Numbered from the stretch's first letter, positions 41,558-50,859 are shown. The stretch is DNA of 64,000 nt from JAJRPT01 sp965661945 (GCA_965661945.1 CBFIFP010000002.1:1-64000); one strand, 5' to 3'. A program made the numbers and translations. The notes: generated by a model from the letters alone, not told the origin.

Positions 41558-41730
41558 TAAAATTAAGCAACTTCTCTTCTTAATTACTTTTTATTTGTAA
41601 TTAATTTCAAAACAAGTTTTAAAATTATAACAAGTTTTAAAATTTTAAATAGTTACTATATAAATTAAACGTTTGTTAATATGATATAGTTTAAATTAGG
41701 TAGGTAATACTAATTATTATTAAGAATAAT

Positions 41731-41774
41731 AAAAAAAAAATGCCTTACTATCGGGGGGACTTGACAGTAAGGCA
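41731..41774 (-). terminator. Terminator or small-RNA-like hairpin downstream of tRNA-Gly
   Basis: On the minus strand TGCCTTACT (41774-41766) pairs with AGTAAGGCA (41749-41741), a 9-bp stem, followed by ten T residues (41740-41731). The 16-nt loop is unusually large and contains CCCCCC. Confidence 0.8.
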
Positions 41775-41792
41775 TGCAGCATAAAGAGGAAG

Positions 41793-41823
41793 AACGTTAT
41801 ATTTAATAAATATTTATAACGTT
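41793..41823. repeat. AT-rich inverted repeat next to the tRNA 3' end
   Basis: AACGTTATA (41793-41801) is inverted as TATAACGTT (41815-41823) with a 13-nt spacer. It lies one base from the 3' end of tRNA-Gly, between the tRNA and the terminator hairpin, so it could be part of a processed trailer. Confidence 0.75.
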
Positions 41824-41824
41824 G

Positions 41825-41897
41825 AGCGAAAGACGAGACTCGAACTCGCGACCCCAACCTTGGCAAGGTTGTGCTCTACCAACTGAGCTACTTTCGC
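41825..41897 (-). tRNA. tRNA-Gly (anticodon GCC)
   Basis: A 73-nt cloverleaf on the minus strand. The acceptor stem GCGAAAG (41897-41891) pairs with CTTTCGC (41832-41826), discriminator T. The D-arm is AGCTCAGTTGGTAGAGC. The anticodon stem CAACC / GGTTG carries loop TTGCCAA with anticodon GCC. The T-arm has GTTCGAGTC. The 3' CCA is not encoded. Confidence 0.97.
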
Positions 41898-41968
41898 TTG
41901 TTTTACCTAAATAGGATTACAAAATTATTAACTATTTCTGACATTTCCAAATATTATTTATCTATCAT

Positions 41969-42595
41969 TTAGAAATTCTTTTGAAACGCATTCAACAGCT
42001 GTTTCTTTACTTCTTCTACATCAATATATGTGCCAATTTCCGCTGAAATAGAAGTTACTTGTTTTTCCTTTATGCCACAAGGTATTATAAATTCAAATTC
42101 ACTCAAATCATTACTTACATTTAGCGCTAAGCCATGAGAAGTAACCCATCGAGAGCAATGCAAGCCCATAGCGCATATTTTTCTTTGCTGTTCTAACCAT
42201 ACTCCGGTGTAGCCCTCGAATCTCTCCCCTTTTAATCCATAATGAGAAATTGTCTCAATCACACACTCTTCAAGCGTTCTTAAAAACCAATGTAAATCTT
42301 GCTTGAAATTAGTTAGATTAAAAATAGGATAAGCTACTAATTGTTTTGGATTATGGAGGGTAACATCTCCACCACGATTATTCCAAATAACATCAATACC
42401 TTTAATCTGATAAAAATCTTTAGTCTGAGTAAGATTTTCCTCTGTACCATTTTTGCCTATGGTAATAACTGAAGGATGTTCACAAAAAACTAATGTACTT
42501 TCCTTACCTTTTTGGACGTCGATAACTAATTGTTTTTGTTTATCCCAAGCAATTTGATAATCAATCAGCCCCCAATCTTCTAATTTAAAATTCAT
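41969..42595 (-). CDS. lipB: Octanoyltransferase LipB
   Basis: LipB moves octanoyl groups from acyl-carrier protein to lipoyl-dependent enzymes, the first step of lipoate synthesis. The 208-residue protein has R-G-G-D-V-T-L-H-N-P-K-Q (about 74-85), the catalytic lysine K139 (R-K-I-C-A-M-G) and the catalytic cysteine C173 (I-I-P-C-G-I). Its ATG overlaps the stop of the upstream barrel-protein gene by one base (TAATG). lipA is not in the window. Confidence 0.97.
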   Translation of the reverse strand: MNFKLEDWGLIDYQIAWDKQKQLVIDVQKGKESTLVFCEHPSVITIGKNGTEENLTQTKDFYQIKGIDVIWNNRGGDVTLHNPKQLVAYPIFNLTNFKQDLHWFLRTLEECVIETISHYGLKGERFEGYTGVWLEQQRKICAMGLHCSRWVTSHGLALNVSNDLSEFEFIIPCGIKEKQVTSISAEIGTYIDVEEVKKQLLNAFQKNF

Positions 42596-44496
42596 TAATA
42601 ATTATAATCTAATTGTAAAAATATTCTATTTCGCTGATTTCCAGAAATCATATCTAATCCAGAACCTAAGCCAGAAACATTAAATCGGTTTTCATAGGAA
42701 TAAGCAAAACTTAACAAAAATTTATCAAAAATGCTAATTTGACTTCTTACTATCAACTTCATACCTTCACCATAAAGAGGAGGAGCTAGTAGATAGCCAC
42801 GCATAAGATACTCAAAATGCCAGATTGCCTCTTCGAATGAGTCAGAATTATAATATGATAGACGAATGGAGTTAGTATTACTTTTAAAAAAAGTTTTCGA
42901 AATTTCGCCAAACACTAAATAACCAAACCCTGTGTATCTATTTTCAGAAAACTCTGTAAAGACTATATCACTTCTAAATCTGAAACTTATAGATTTATCT
43001 ATTCGAAATTCTTGACGAATATCAATTCTATCTTTATCGTAATAAATATCATCTCCTGAACGTCTTAGTTCTTTTTGACTTTTATATCTTAATCGTAGAA
43101 GTAACGAATAATCACTATTAAATTTAAAATTAAACTCATCAAAAATTTCTATACCTGATTGAGGCATACCGATATTTATATCTAAACCTGGTCTTTCATA
43201 TATATCAAGATAAACAGAATTATTAAAATTATTTTGTTTAAAAGTATAAAAAGTCAGCAAACCGTGTTCGTTTGAATTAGTTGAGTAATTTGTCAAAAGA
43301 TTATTATACTGCAGTCTTGAATCTTTATGAAAATAGCGATGCGAAACTCCAAATTCATAATTATTCTCCTTTAAAGTATAAATAGAATAAATTGAAATAT
43401 TTTTAGCATTATCAATTGCAAATTCGCTACTTATAAAATGATTATTCTTATTAAATAAAAAATAAGAAGAATAATTATTTCCTGAAAAACCATTGTAATA
43501 ATTATTAGAAGAAGATATTAATTCTTTATCATAATTATAATTTAATTGATTTACACCAAATGTAAAATCTTTATAAATCATTTCTAAACTGCTTCCTAAT
43601 ATTTGCTCGTTTAAAGCATTTTTCTTTTTAATCTCAGTATCTGTCCTAAATAAATTAGTAAGATGAAAGCCAGACACTTGATTTTCATCATTTATAGTAG
43701 CACTACGATTGTAATTTGAATAAAATACTTTTGGCTTAAATCTAATTTGTTTTACTAGAAATTCAGACTGATAAGCAACACCCCGTAAATGTCCTAAAGC
43801 AAGCATATTTCTCGATGGAGAAAAACCTCCTCCAACATTAATTAAAGCATCGCTTGGGCTTGCGGACTTTCTTATGGGAAAACCAGTATTAATTAGGAGT
43901 CCTAAACCAAGATGAGTTCTATAATCGCCTAATATTACACTATGATTTTTATAATTATAAACAACATTTCCTGAATAATCATCGACATAACTTTTCTCAC
44001 CTTCGTCTTTATTTGTAATTAAATTAACACCTAGATTATCATAAGATACTGATAAGCGGTTATATAAATCTACTTTATCACCTTGAAATCTATTATTTAA
44101 AAACCCGTTTTTATTCTCAATATTATTTATATATCTTGTTCTATAATCTATATTTAACTTTTTATCTTTTTTAATTATGTCAGTACAAGTCTCTAAAATA
44201 TATATTTGATATTTACTTAGATTATTTTTAGATTTAATTTCGTCCCATTCTATTTTGTTTAAATAACTTTCTAAAATAATTTTTGCTTCTCCATAAGATA
44301 TATCAGGCAAGCGTGATAAATTTAAAGCGGTAGCAGATTCTAATCTAATTGGAAAATCTCTATAAAATTCAAAAATTTCAACAAAATTTCCATCCGGTTC
44401 ATCTGCATTTAATTCAAATAAATATTGTTCAGAGTCTTTACTTTGAATAATATTATAATTAATTAAAATTAAAAATATAATTAAACTAATAATCAT
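42595..44496 (-). CDS. Exported helix-hairpin-helix plus outer-membrane barrel protein
   Basis: About 633 residues from the ATG at 44496, which gives a clean signal peptide (M-I-I-S-L-I-I-F-L-I-L-I) and only an 11-base overlap with the upstream gene; an ATG further upstream would overlap by over 100 bases and add a second hydrophobic stretch. After the signal, a helical region (about 25-105) contains L-N-L-S-R-L-P-D-I-S-Y-G-E-A, which looks like helix-hairpin-helix motifs. The remaining ~500 residues are aromatic-rich alternating beta strands ending in tyrosine (L-D-Y-N-Y), as in outer-membrane barrels. Such HHH-plus-barrel proteins are known in Bacteroidota without an assigned function. Confidence 0.78.
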   Translation of the reverse strand: MIISLIIFLILINYNIIQSKDSEQYLFELNADEPDGNFVEIFEFYRDFPIRLESATALNLSRLPDISYGEAKIILESYLNKIEWDEIKSKNNLSKYQIYILETCTDIIKKDKKLNIDYRTRYINNIENKNGFLNNRFQGDKVDLYNRLSVSYDNLGVNLITNKDEGEKSYVDDYSGNVVYNYKNHSVILGDYRTHLGLGLLINTGFPIRKSASPSDALINVGGGFSPSRNMLALGHLRGVAYQSEFLVKQIRFKPKVFYSNYNRSATINDENQVSGFHLTNLFRTDTEIKKKNALNEQILGSSLEMIYKDFTFGVNQLNYNYDKELISSSNNYYNGFSGNNYSSYFLFNKNNHFISSEFAIDNAKNISIYSIYTLKENNYEFGVSHRYFHKDSRLQYNNLLTNYSTNSNEHGLLTFYTFKQNNFNNSVYLDIYERPGLDINIGMPQSGIEIFDEFNFKFNSDYSLLLRLRYKSQKELRRSGDDIYYDKDRIDIRQEFRIDKSISFRFRSDIVFTEFSENRYTGFGYLVFGEISKTFFKSNTNSIRLSYYNSDSFEEAIWHFEYLMRGYLLAPPLYGEGMKLIVRSQISIFDKFLLSFAYSYENRFNVSGLGSGLDMISGNQRNRIFLQLDYNY

Positions 44497-45226
44497 AAAT
44501 AAATTGATAATTTTGTGAAAAACCAAGTTGATTATGACGAGTAAAAAATAAATTAATACAATAATTATTATATTTAATATTAATAATTGCATTAACTGAT
44601 TTAATTAATGTAGAATAATCTATTCTAAAACTAAGATAATCATTTATCTTGTAATTAATTCCAGAATTAATTCCATATTTAATATTAAATAAAATATCAC
44701 TGCCAATAAAAAAGGCAAACCTTTCATTTTTAGAAGATATTCCCGCACTAAAATAACCATTATTAGTTATAAAACTTGTTTGGTTTAAATTAATATTATT
44801 ATAAAACCCAGCAATTCCTAAATTATCATTTAAATATATTATACCACCTAAATCCAAAGTAAAATAATTTTCATTTATATAATTTTTAATATTAAAATTA
44901 TTATAGTTAAATCTTAATCCTAAATTATAAATGTTTTTAAATTTATAAATTCCACCAAATCCAATTTTAATTTCGTTATTTAATTCATTACTGTTTAAAG
45001 ATAAAATATTTGCATTAATAATAAAATCCTTCATTTTATAATTTCCAGCTAAATATATATCATTCAGCTCACTCAAACCAAAAATATTTGGCTTAAATCC
45101 AAAAGTTACATTATTAGTTATAAAAGCGGGATTATTATTAACAAAATAAAGATTCTCATCCGAAAGCCCAGTAGCATCCGAATGAAAAGAAAGTATAAAG
45201 GATTGTATGAAAAAAAATATTAACAA
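44486..45226 (-). CDS. Outer-membrane beta-barrel protein, PorV/PorQ/PorP-like
   Basis: A 246-residue exported protein from a TTG start; a stop codon lies directly upstream in frame, so no earlier start exists. The signal peptide is about residues 1-16. N-terminal D-A-T-G-L-S-D-E-N-L-Y-F-V-N-N-N-P-A resembles the N-P-A motif of FadL/PorV-type barrels that accompany T9SS. The rest is alternating strands with many N, Y and F residues, ending in tyrosine. It overlaps the start of the HHH-barrel gene by 11 bases, so the two are coupled. A T9SS shuttle role is possible but unproven. Confidence 0.7.
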   Translation of the reverse strand: MLIFFFIQSFILSFHSDATGLSDENLYFVNNNPAFITNNVTFGFKPNIFGLSELNDIYLAGNYKMKDFIINANILSLNSNELNNEIKIGFGGIYKFKNIYNLGLRFNYNNFNIKNYINENYFTLDLGGIIYLNDNLGIAGFYNNINLNQTSFITNNGYFSAGISSKNERFAFFIGSDILFNIKYGINSGINYKINDYLSFRIDYSTLIKSVNAIINIKYNNYCINLFFTRHNQLGFSQNYQFIYDY

Positions 45227-45283
45227 TTATTTTTACTTTAAAATAAAAGCAAAATAAGAAAAAAATTTAAAATATTTTTTAAT

Positions 45284-46099
45284 TTATAAATATTTTTTTA
45301 AAATTTTATCGCTTAAGTTCCATAATTCATTTTGTAAATTAGGATTATTTGAAATAGGATTTATCTTCCCAATATTTAATTTATCATAGTACAAACCACT
45401 TTTTCCGTCTAAGTCCTCACTATCAGATAAATAAATATTTGATTCAGCGCCTTTTTCAGGAGAAGTTAAAACCCAACTAAAAATTGTTTTTATAATTTCA
45501 GGTGTTTCTCTAAATATTCCAGTGGCAATTATGCCTGGATGATTAGCAAAAAAGGAAATCTCAGGGAATTTCTTAGCTAAATAAAAAGTAATCATAACAA
45601 GATAAAGTTTAGTATTACTATATTGCTGATGACCTGAAAACTTTTTTTCACAATTATAATCATCAACTTCATATTTTCCTTGCTTATGAAGTGCTGATGA
45701 TACGTTGACAATTCTTGGATTTTTGCTATTTTTTAATGAATTAAGTAATTTAAGAGTGATAAAAAGAGGTGTAAGATAATTAACCATAAAAGTCATTTCA
45801 ATTCCAGACTCATTAGTTTCTCTATCTTTTTTATAAACTCCAGCATTATTTAGTATTACGTCTATATTATCAAATTTATGATTTATTTGGTTTATTGATT
45901 CATTAATAGACTCGAAAGAAGATAAATCAGTTGGAATAAATATCGCATTATCACTAATATTTTTTATCTCATTAAATGCTTCTTCCGATTTTTTTGATTT
46001 TCGCATTAAAAGTATGAGTTGGTGTCCTTTTTTAGCTAATTCGATTGCAGAAACTTTACCAATTCCGGAATTTGCGCCGGTTATAATTATATTTTTCAT
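45284..46099 (-). CDS. Short-chain dehydrogenase/reductase (SDR)
   Basis: A 271-residue NAD(P)-dependent oxidoreductase. The Rossmann motif T-G-A-N-S-G-I-G (about 6-13), the N-N-A-G motif (about 86-89), the catalytic serine region V-S-S-A and the Y-S-N-T-K (YxxxK) catalytic pair are present. The pattern, with R-K-S-K-K near the second strand, resembles retinol dehydrogenase/WW-domain oxidoreductase-like SDRs and suggests NADP preference; the substrate is unknown. It stands between the barrel operon and the FAH-family gene, with more than 50 bases on both sides. Confidence 0.9.
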   Translation of the reverse strand: MKNIIITGANSGIGKVSAIELAKKGHQLILLMRKSKKSEEAFNEIKNISDNAIFIPTDLSSFESINESINQINHKFDNIDVILNNAGVYKKDRETNESGIEMTFMVNYLTPLFITLKLLNSLKNSKNPRIVNVSSALHKQGKYEVDDYNCEKKFSGHQQYSNTKLYLVMITFYLAKKFPEISFFANHPGIIATGIFRETPEIIKTIFSWVLTSPEKGAESNIYLSDSEDLDGKSGLYYDKLNIGKINPISNNPNLQNELWNLSDKILKKYL

Positions 46100-46180
46100 T
46101 TATTAAAGAAATCCTCTTTTTTGAATTTAAAGATAAAGACAAAAAAGAGGACATATTATTTTATAAGTTTTTGATTTTTC

Positions 46181-47191
46181 TTATATATTTTTCTTCTTAT
46201 CTAAAATTGATAAATTTTCGTTGCTTAAAACAATTCGATTACTCAATTTTCCTAATAAGTCAATTTCTAAAACCATTTGATCATTATCATTCAACCAAAT
46301 TGGGTCAAACTCTTGACCTTTCTCTTTTGCTTCTCTTGCCCAAGTTCCATTCAATTCCAGATAACAACCAGTCCCCACAGTTCCAGAGCCTATTACATCA
46401 CCAGGATAGATATCAACTCCATAAGATATTCTCTCAATTATTTCTGCAAAAGTGTAAGTCATATCTTTTGTATTTCCATCACTAACTTTTTTACCATTAT
46501 GGTAAGCTTTCATTGCTAAATTATAATGATTACCAAATTCAGTAGAGATTTTACGAGCTTCTAATTCATCAGGAGTGTATAAAAAAGGTCCTATTGTTGT
46601 AGCAAAATCTTTACCTTTGGCAGGACCAAGGTTTAATTTCATCTCTTCCATTTGCAAAAGTCTTGCTGATAGGTCATTCATAATAGTAAAACCAGCAATA
46701 TAATTGTCAGCATCTTTAGAGCTTAAATTTTTACCTTTTTTACCAATAACCGCAGCCCACTCTAATTCAAAATCTAACTTGTGTAAGTGGTCTTTTTCAA
46801 CACTAACATCACCTTCGCCAAAAACGGCATTATGATTTGTAAAATAAAAAATCGGAAATTGATAAAACTCTTCTATCATCTCAACGCCACGATTTTTTCT
46901 TGCTGACTCTACGTGTTGTTGAAAAGCATAAGCATCTCTGCAAGAAGTTGGTCTTGGAACAGGTGATAAAATCTTTGTTGCCTTAAGCTCATCAAATCCA
47001 TTTTTAAGATTATCTTGGACTTGTTGAGCTAACTCCATTCCTTTTTCTTCTAAATTTAAAAAATCATACATATTATCAGGTAATTCCAAACCTAATTTTT
47101 TCCCTTCAATATGCAAATCAGCAAATTTATTATCGCTAACTAAAACTAATTTTTCTTTATTTTCATTAGTTGATATTGTTCCAAATATCAT
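46181..47191 (-). CDS. Fumarylacetoacetate hydrolase family protein
   Basis: A 336-residue FAH-superfamily enzyme, which hydrolyses or hydrates acyl-pyruvate-like compounds at the end of aromatic degradation. The C-terminal catalytic domain has the divalent-metal acidic residues (D-F-E-L-E-W-A-A-V-I-G), the F-T-I-M-N-D-L-S-A-R-L motif and G-P-A-K-G-K-D-F, followed by G-D-V-I-G-S-G-T-V-G-T-G. Length and the N-terminal extension fit fumarylacetoacetase-like relatives. A tyrosine- or homogentisate-pathway role is plausible, but there are no partner genes nearby. A strong AAGGAG precedes the ATG. It follows hisC by 14 bases. Confidence 0.88.
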   Translation of the reverse strand: MIFGTISTNENKEKLVLVSDNKFADLHIEGKKLGLELPDNMYDFLNLEEKGMELAQQVQDNLKNGFDELKATKILSPVPRPTSCRDAYAFQQHVESARKNRGVEMIEEFYQFPIFYFTNHNAVFGEGDVSVEKDHLHKLDFELEWAAVIGKKGKNLSSKDADNYIAGFTIMNDLSARLLQMEEMKLNLGPAKGKDFATTIGPFLYTPDELEARKISTEFGNHYNLAMKAYHNGKKVSDGNTKDMTYTFAEIIERISYGVDIYPGDVIGSGTVGTGCYLELNGTWAREAKEKGQEFDPIWLNDNDQMVLEIDLLGKLSNRIVLSNENLSILDKKKNI

Positions 47192-47205
47192 TCTATTCTC
47201 CTTAC

Positions 47206-48291
47206 TTATTTTGAATATATTATTTTTGCTGCTTTTTCTGTCTGTTCTATTGTTCCAGTATTTATTCTAATTGCGTTAGGAAGATTAAACATAGGAAGTT
47301 GTCTTACAACTATTCCACCATCTAATAATTTATTATATAGTGATTTAGCTCTTACTTCATTATCGAATATCATCATAACAAAATTAGCATTTGGTTCAGT
47401 CCTTCCTATACCAGCATTATCTATCGAATCAAGCAAAATATCCATTGATTTTCTGTTTAATTCTAACATTTTTTCAATAAATTCATCATCATCAAGAGCA
47501 GCAGCAGCAGCAACTTGAGCTAAAGTATTTGGCTCAAATGGAAGTCTAACTCTGTTTAGATATTCTATTATATACTCTGGTCCGTAAGCAAACCCAACTC
47601 TTAATCCTGCCAAGCCATAACTTTTAGATAATGTTCTTAAAACAATTAAGTTTTCTTGGTCGTACTCAAACCCATCTAAATAACCAGGCATTTCTTTTGC
47701 GTAAACCCAATATGCCTCATCTAAAATAACTAATACGTCTTTTGGAACTTTAGCTATAAATTTCTCAAAATCACTTTTGGTGAACATTGTTGATGTTGGG
47801 TTATTAGGATTTGCTAAATAAATGGCTCTTGTTTTTAAATTAATTTTACTTAAAATACAATTCAAATCAAATCCAAAATCTTTGGTTAAAGGAGTTAAAA
47901 TAGTCTTCAAGCCCATTTTATTAGCATTTACATAAGTGCCAATAAAAGTTGAAGCAGCAGTAATTATCTCATCGCCTTTTTTAAGGAATGTATTAAATAT
48001 ATATTGTATTATTGAATCAGAACCGTGAGCTACCATCAATTTTGTGGTTGGCTTATTAAACTTAGCAGATAGTTTCTCAATTAATTCTGGAGCGCTTGGG
48101 TCTGGATATATATTTAAATCGTTCAAACAATTTTTTATTGCCTCAATTGCTTTTGGCGAAGGTCCTAATGGATTTTCATTCGATGCAAGATTAATCAACT
48201 TCTTAAATTCTTCTCTCGTTATCTTTCTATCTAATTTATTCCCTGACTTATAAGGTACTAGCTCATCAATGTAATCTGGCACTTGAATCAT
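47206..48291 (-). CDS. hisC: Histidinol-phosphate aminotransferase
   Basis: A 361-residue class I/II PLP enzyme. Residues seen are N-P-N-N-P-T (161-166), D191 and Y194 (L-D-E-A-Y), and the Schiff-base lysine K223 in L-S-K-S-Y-G-L-A-G-L-R-V-G. N-terminal N-E-N-P-L-G-P-S fits HisC. HisC transaminates imidazole-acetol phosphate in histidine synthesis; some relatives act on tyrosine/phenylalanine, and the FAH-family neighbour makes an aromatic role conceivable. No other his gene is adjacent. Confidence 0.9.
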   Translation of the reverse strand: MIQVPDYIDELVPYKSGNKLDRKITREEFKKLINLASNENPLGPSPKAIEAIKNCLNDLNIYPDPSAPELIEKLSAKFNKPTTKLMVAHGSDSIIQYIFNTFLKKGDEIITAASTFIGTYVNANKMGLKTILTPLTKDFGFDLNCILSKINLKTRAIYLANPNNPTSTMFTKSDFEKFIAKVPKDVLVILDEAYWVYAKEMPGYLDGFEYDQENLIVLRTLSKSYGLAGLRVGFAYGPEYIIEYLNRVRLPFEPNTLAQVAAAAALDDDEFIEKMLELNRKSMDILLDSIDNAGIGRTEPNANFVMMIFDNEVRAKSLYNKLLDGGIVVRQLPMFNLPNAIRINTGTIEQTEKAAKIIYSK

Positions 48292-48323
48292 ATTATTTTT
48301 CCATTTCTACAAAAAATTTTGCA

Positions 48324-48331
48324 CAAAATTA
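48324..48331 (-). promoter_or_regulatory. Probable -7 element upstream of hisC
   Basis: CAAAATTA on the plus strand reads TAATTTTG on the minus strand, matching TAnnTTTG about 32 bases before the hisC ATG. Confidence 0.4.
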
Positions 48332-48402
48332 AGGAAAAAATATGACTTTATTAAATTTTTTCTCTTTTATAGGGTTAAATCAATATTTAATTAATTTTAA
48401 TT

Positions 48403-49503
48403 TTAAATATTAAAAACCTGAAAAGTATAGGTAAATACAGCATCTAAGAGAATTATGATAAAAATACTTGTTACTACAGAAGATGTTGTATATCGTCCTA
48501 CAGATTCGGCGCCGCCACTAACTTGAAGACCCCTGAAACAACCAATAGTTGCTATCATAAACGCAAAAATAAAACTTTTGAAAACACCTGAAAATATCGC
48601 TGCAAAAGTAAGAGCTGTTTTTAATTGAGTAAAATAGGCATTTATTGTTAAATCTAATGTAGTCATTGCAGCAATAAGTCCACCCATTACACCCGCAATA
48701 TCTCCTACTAAACATAAAATTGGAACAGCAAAAATTAAAGCAAATATTCTTGGATTAACTAAATAGGTATATATGTTAAAACCCATAGTCCTCAATGCGT
48801 CTATCTCATCTGATATTTTCATTGTTCCTATTTCGGCAGTAAAAGAGGAACCTGACCTACCCGCTACAATTATTGCTACCATTAATGGAGATAACTCTCT
48901 TACAACTGATACCCCAATCAAATCAGCTATATATATATCAGCACCAAATTGCTTTAACTGCAACGCCCCTTGGTACCCAGAAATCATTCCTATCAAAAGC
49001 AATATTAACACAATTATAGGAAGTGCGTTAACTCCATTTTTTTGTACCAAAAAGGCAATTTCCTTAAAACTTACTTTTTCGACAAAAATAAAGGTTTTAA
49101 TTAAATTTATAATCACATTACCTATAAATTCTGTGAATTCTTTGACATCTTTAAAAAAATCTAAAGTTTTATTTCCGGCACTCTCAAAAAACGATCTAGC
49201 GTCGTTTTCATTTGCTTCATAAATTTCTTTTTTATAATTAGAAAGTTTTGAAAAAATTTTATCAAAATCTTCATTTTTATTGATAATTTTACAAGCAAAA
49301 CCATTTTTTTCGCAAAAAATATTGATTTCTTTGATAAAATATATGGCAAAAGAGTCATATTCGACCAAATTCTTGAGGTCAATCTCAACATTTTTATCAA
49401 TATCCTTGAAAATATTCAAATATTCTTTATTTTCAAACATATTGACATTTAAAGACTTACCAGCTATAAGAGTGATTATTTCTGATTTATTTACTGTTAA
49501 CAT
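48403..49503 (-). CDS. MlaE-type ABC transporter permease with N-terminal STAS domain
   Basis: A 366-residue inner-membrane protein. Residues 1 to about 95 form a STAS-like domain. The rest is a MlaE permease with five or so helices and the family stretch V-V-R-E-L-S-P-L-M-V-A-I-I-V-A-G-R-S-G-S-S-F-T-A-E (shown residue by residue; about 210-234) plus E-I-D-A-L-R-T-M-G. MlaE permeases move phospholipids between inner and outer membranes with an ATPase (MlaF) and an MCE protein (MlaD). These partners are not in the window on this side. In E. coli the STAS protein MlaB is separate; here it is fused. Confidence 0.93.
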   Translation of the reverse strand: MLTVNKSEIITLIAGKSLNVNMFENKEYLNIFKDIDKNVEIDLKNLVEYDSFAIYFIKEINIFCEKNGFACKIINKNEDFDKIFSKLSNYKKEIYEANENDARSFFESAGNKTLDFFKDVKEFTEFIGNVIINLIKTFIFVEKVSFKEIAFLVQKNGVNALPIIVLILLLIGMISGYQGALQLKQFGADIYIADLIGVSVVRELSPLMVAIIVAGRSGSSFTAEIGTMKISDEIDALRTMGFNIYTYLVNPRIFALIFAVPILCLVGDIAGVMGGLIAAMTTLDLTINAYFTQLKTALTFAAIFSGVFKSFIFAFMIATIGCFRGLQVSGGAESVGRYTTSSVVTSIFIIILLDAVFTYTFQVFNI

Positions 49504-49589
49504 TAAATTTTTAAATTTTAATTTATGATTATTTAAAATTAGTGATTATTTTTGTAAATTAATAATTTACGAGTTCATTTTTTATATAA

Positions 49590-50258
49590 ATGGAAAAAAT
49601 AGATTTAAAAGACGTTTATCCAGTTAGTGAAAATAGGATAATTAACAGCTCCCGAAGACTTGCAAGAGAAAAAGTCTTGCAGACTATTTATGCCGAAAGT
49701 ATATGCGAAACTGATGTATCCGAACTTATAGAACACATTTTCTATAGAGTTTTTAACTTTGATGATTACGAACAGGTTGAGTTAGTAAAAGATAAATTAC
49801 TTAATCCTAAACAAATTCAAGAGTTAGAGTCTGATACCACAATTGAATGGACAGAAGAACATTTAGAATTTGCTAAAAACCTTCTCAAAAGTGTTCTACT
49901 TCGAAAAGTAGAATTAAATGAATACCTTACTAAATACTCTTCTGATTGGCAGCCCGATAGAATCTCTTCTGTAGATAAGTATATAATTCTTATAGCAATT
50001 ACTGAGATGTTGGATTTTGAAGAGATACCACCAAAGGTTAGCATCAATGAAGCTCTTGATATTTCAAAGTTATACTCTGAGCAGAAATCTAAAACTTTTA
50101 TAAATGGTATTTTAGATACTATCTATAAAAAAATGCAATCAGACGGTACTCTTAAAAAATCAGGTAGAGGTCTTTTAGATAATAAAGATGTAAGCTCTGA
50201 AGAAATTAAGATTGATAATCAAGAAGATAAAGAAGATTTAGAGAATCAAGAAGAATAA
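49590..50258 (+). CDS. nusB: Transcription antitermination factor NusB
   Basis: NusB binds boxA RNA with NusE/S10 and helps rRNA transcription and 30S assembly. The helical core is recognised by R-L-A-R-E-K-V-L-Q-T-I-Y-A near the N-terminus and by the C-terminal half: I-S-S-V-D-K-Y-I-L-I-I-A-I-T-E-M, I-P-P-K-V-S-I-N-E-A and F-I-N-G-I-L-D-T-I-Y. At 222 residues it is longer than most NusB (about 140) because of a mid-region insert and a charged C-terminal tail of ~40 residues, as in other Bacteroidota. The next gene starts 4 bases after the stop. Confidence 0.93.
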   Translation: MEKIDLKDVYPVSENRIINSSRRLAREKVLQTIYAESICETDVSELIEHIFYRVFNFDDYEQVELVKDKLLNPKQIQELESDTTIEWTEEHLEFAKNLLKSVLLRKVELNEYLTKYSSDWQPDRISSVDKYIILIAITEMLDFEEIPPKVSINEALDISKLYSEQKSKTFINGILDTIYKKMQSDGTLKKSGRGLLDNKDVSSEEIKIDNQEDKEDLENQEE

Positions 50259-50262
50259 GATA

Positions 50263-50859
50263 ATGGCTAATATATTTGAGTATCAAGGTATAAAACCAGT
50301 TGTTAAAAAATCTGCTTTTGTTCACCCCAACGCTACTGTAATTGGTGATGTTATAATTGGTGATGATGTATATATCGGTCCAAATGCAACTTTAAGAGGA
50401 GACTGGGGAAGAATTGTAATTGAAGACAAATGCAATGTGCAGGAGTCTTGTGTTATCCACATGTTCCCAGGAGTTACAGTTTTGCTTAAAAAGCAAGCTC
50501 ACATCGGACACGGAGCAATCATTCACGGAGCTACTATTGAGGAAAATTGCCTAATTGGTATGAACTCAGTTATTATGGATAATGTAGTAATTGGCAGAGA
50601 ATCAATTGTTGGAGCATTATCTTTTATAAAAGAAGGAACACAAATACCCCCAAGGAGCTTAGTTGTAGGAAATCCTGCAAAAATTATTAAGCAAGTTTCA
50701 GATGAAATGATAAATTGGAAAACAAAAGGAACTGAACTTTACAGTCAATTACCTTATAAGCTACATCAATCCTTAAAACAATGCGAACCTTTAGAATATA
50801 TAGAACCCAACAGACCAAAAATAAATATTGACTATGAAACTTGGCAAAAAACTAAGTAA
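50263..50859 (+). CDS. paaY: PaaY-like left-handed beta-helix protein (gamma-carbonic anhydrase family)
   Basis: A 198-residue hexapeptide-repeat protein (about 10-150) with metal-ligand histidines at H66 (V-I-H-M-F-P-G), H83 and H88 (H-I-G-H-G-A-I-I-H-G). The C-terminal extension, with I-N-W-K-T-K-G-T, C-E-P-L-E-Y-I-E-P-N-R, is the mark of PaaY, a thioesterase that rescues dead-end CoA intermediates in phenylacetate degradation. General gamma-carbonic anhydrases lack this tail. paaA is present about 40 kb away. It lies 4 bases after nusB, with no paa neighbours. Confidence 0.87.
   Translation: MANIFEYQGIKPVVKKSAFVHPNATVIGDVIIGDDVYIGPNATLRGDWGRIVIEDKCNVQESCVIHMFPGVTVLLKKQAHIGHGAIIHGATIEENCLIGMNSVIMDNVVIGRESIVGALSFIKEGTQIPPRSLVVGNPAKIIKQVSDEMINWKTKGTELYSQLPYKLHQSLKQCEPLEYIEPNRPKINIDYETWQKTK

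Noticed and set aside
44497..44592. Earlier ATG start of the HHH-barrel gene at 44592
   Set aside because: It would overlap the upstream gene by more than 100 bases and put a second hydrophobic stretch before the clear signal peptide at 44496.
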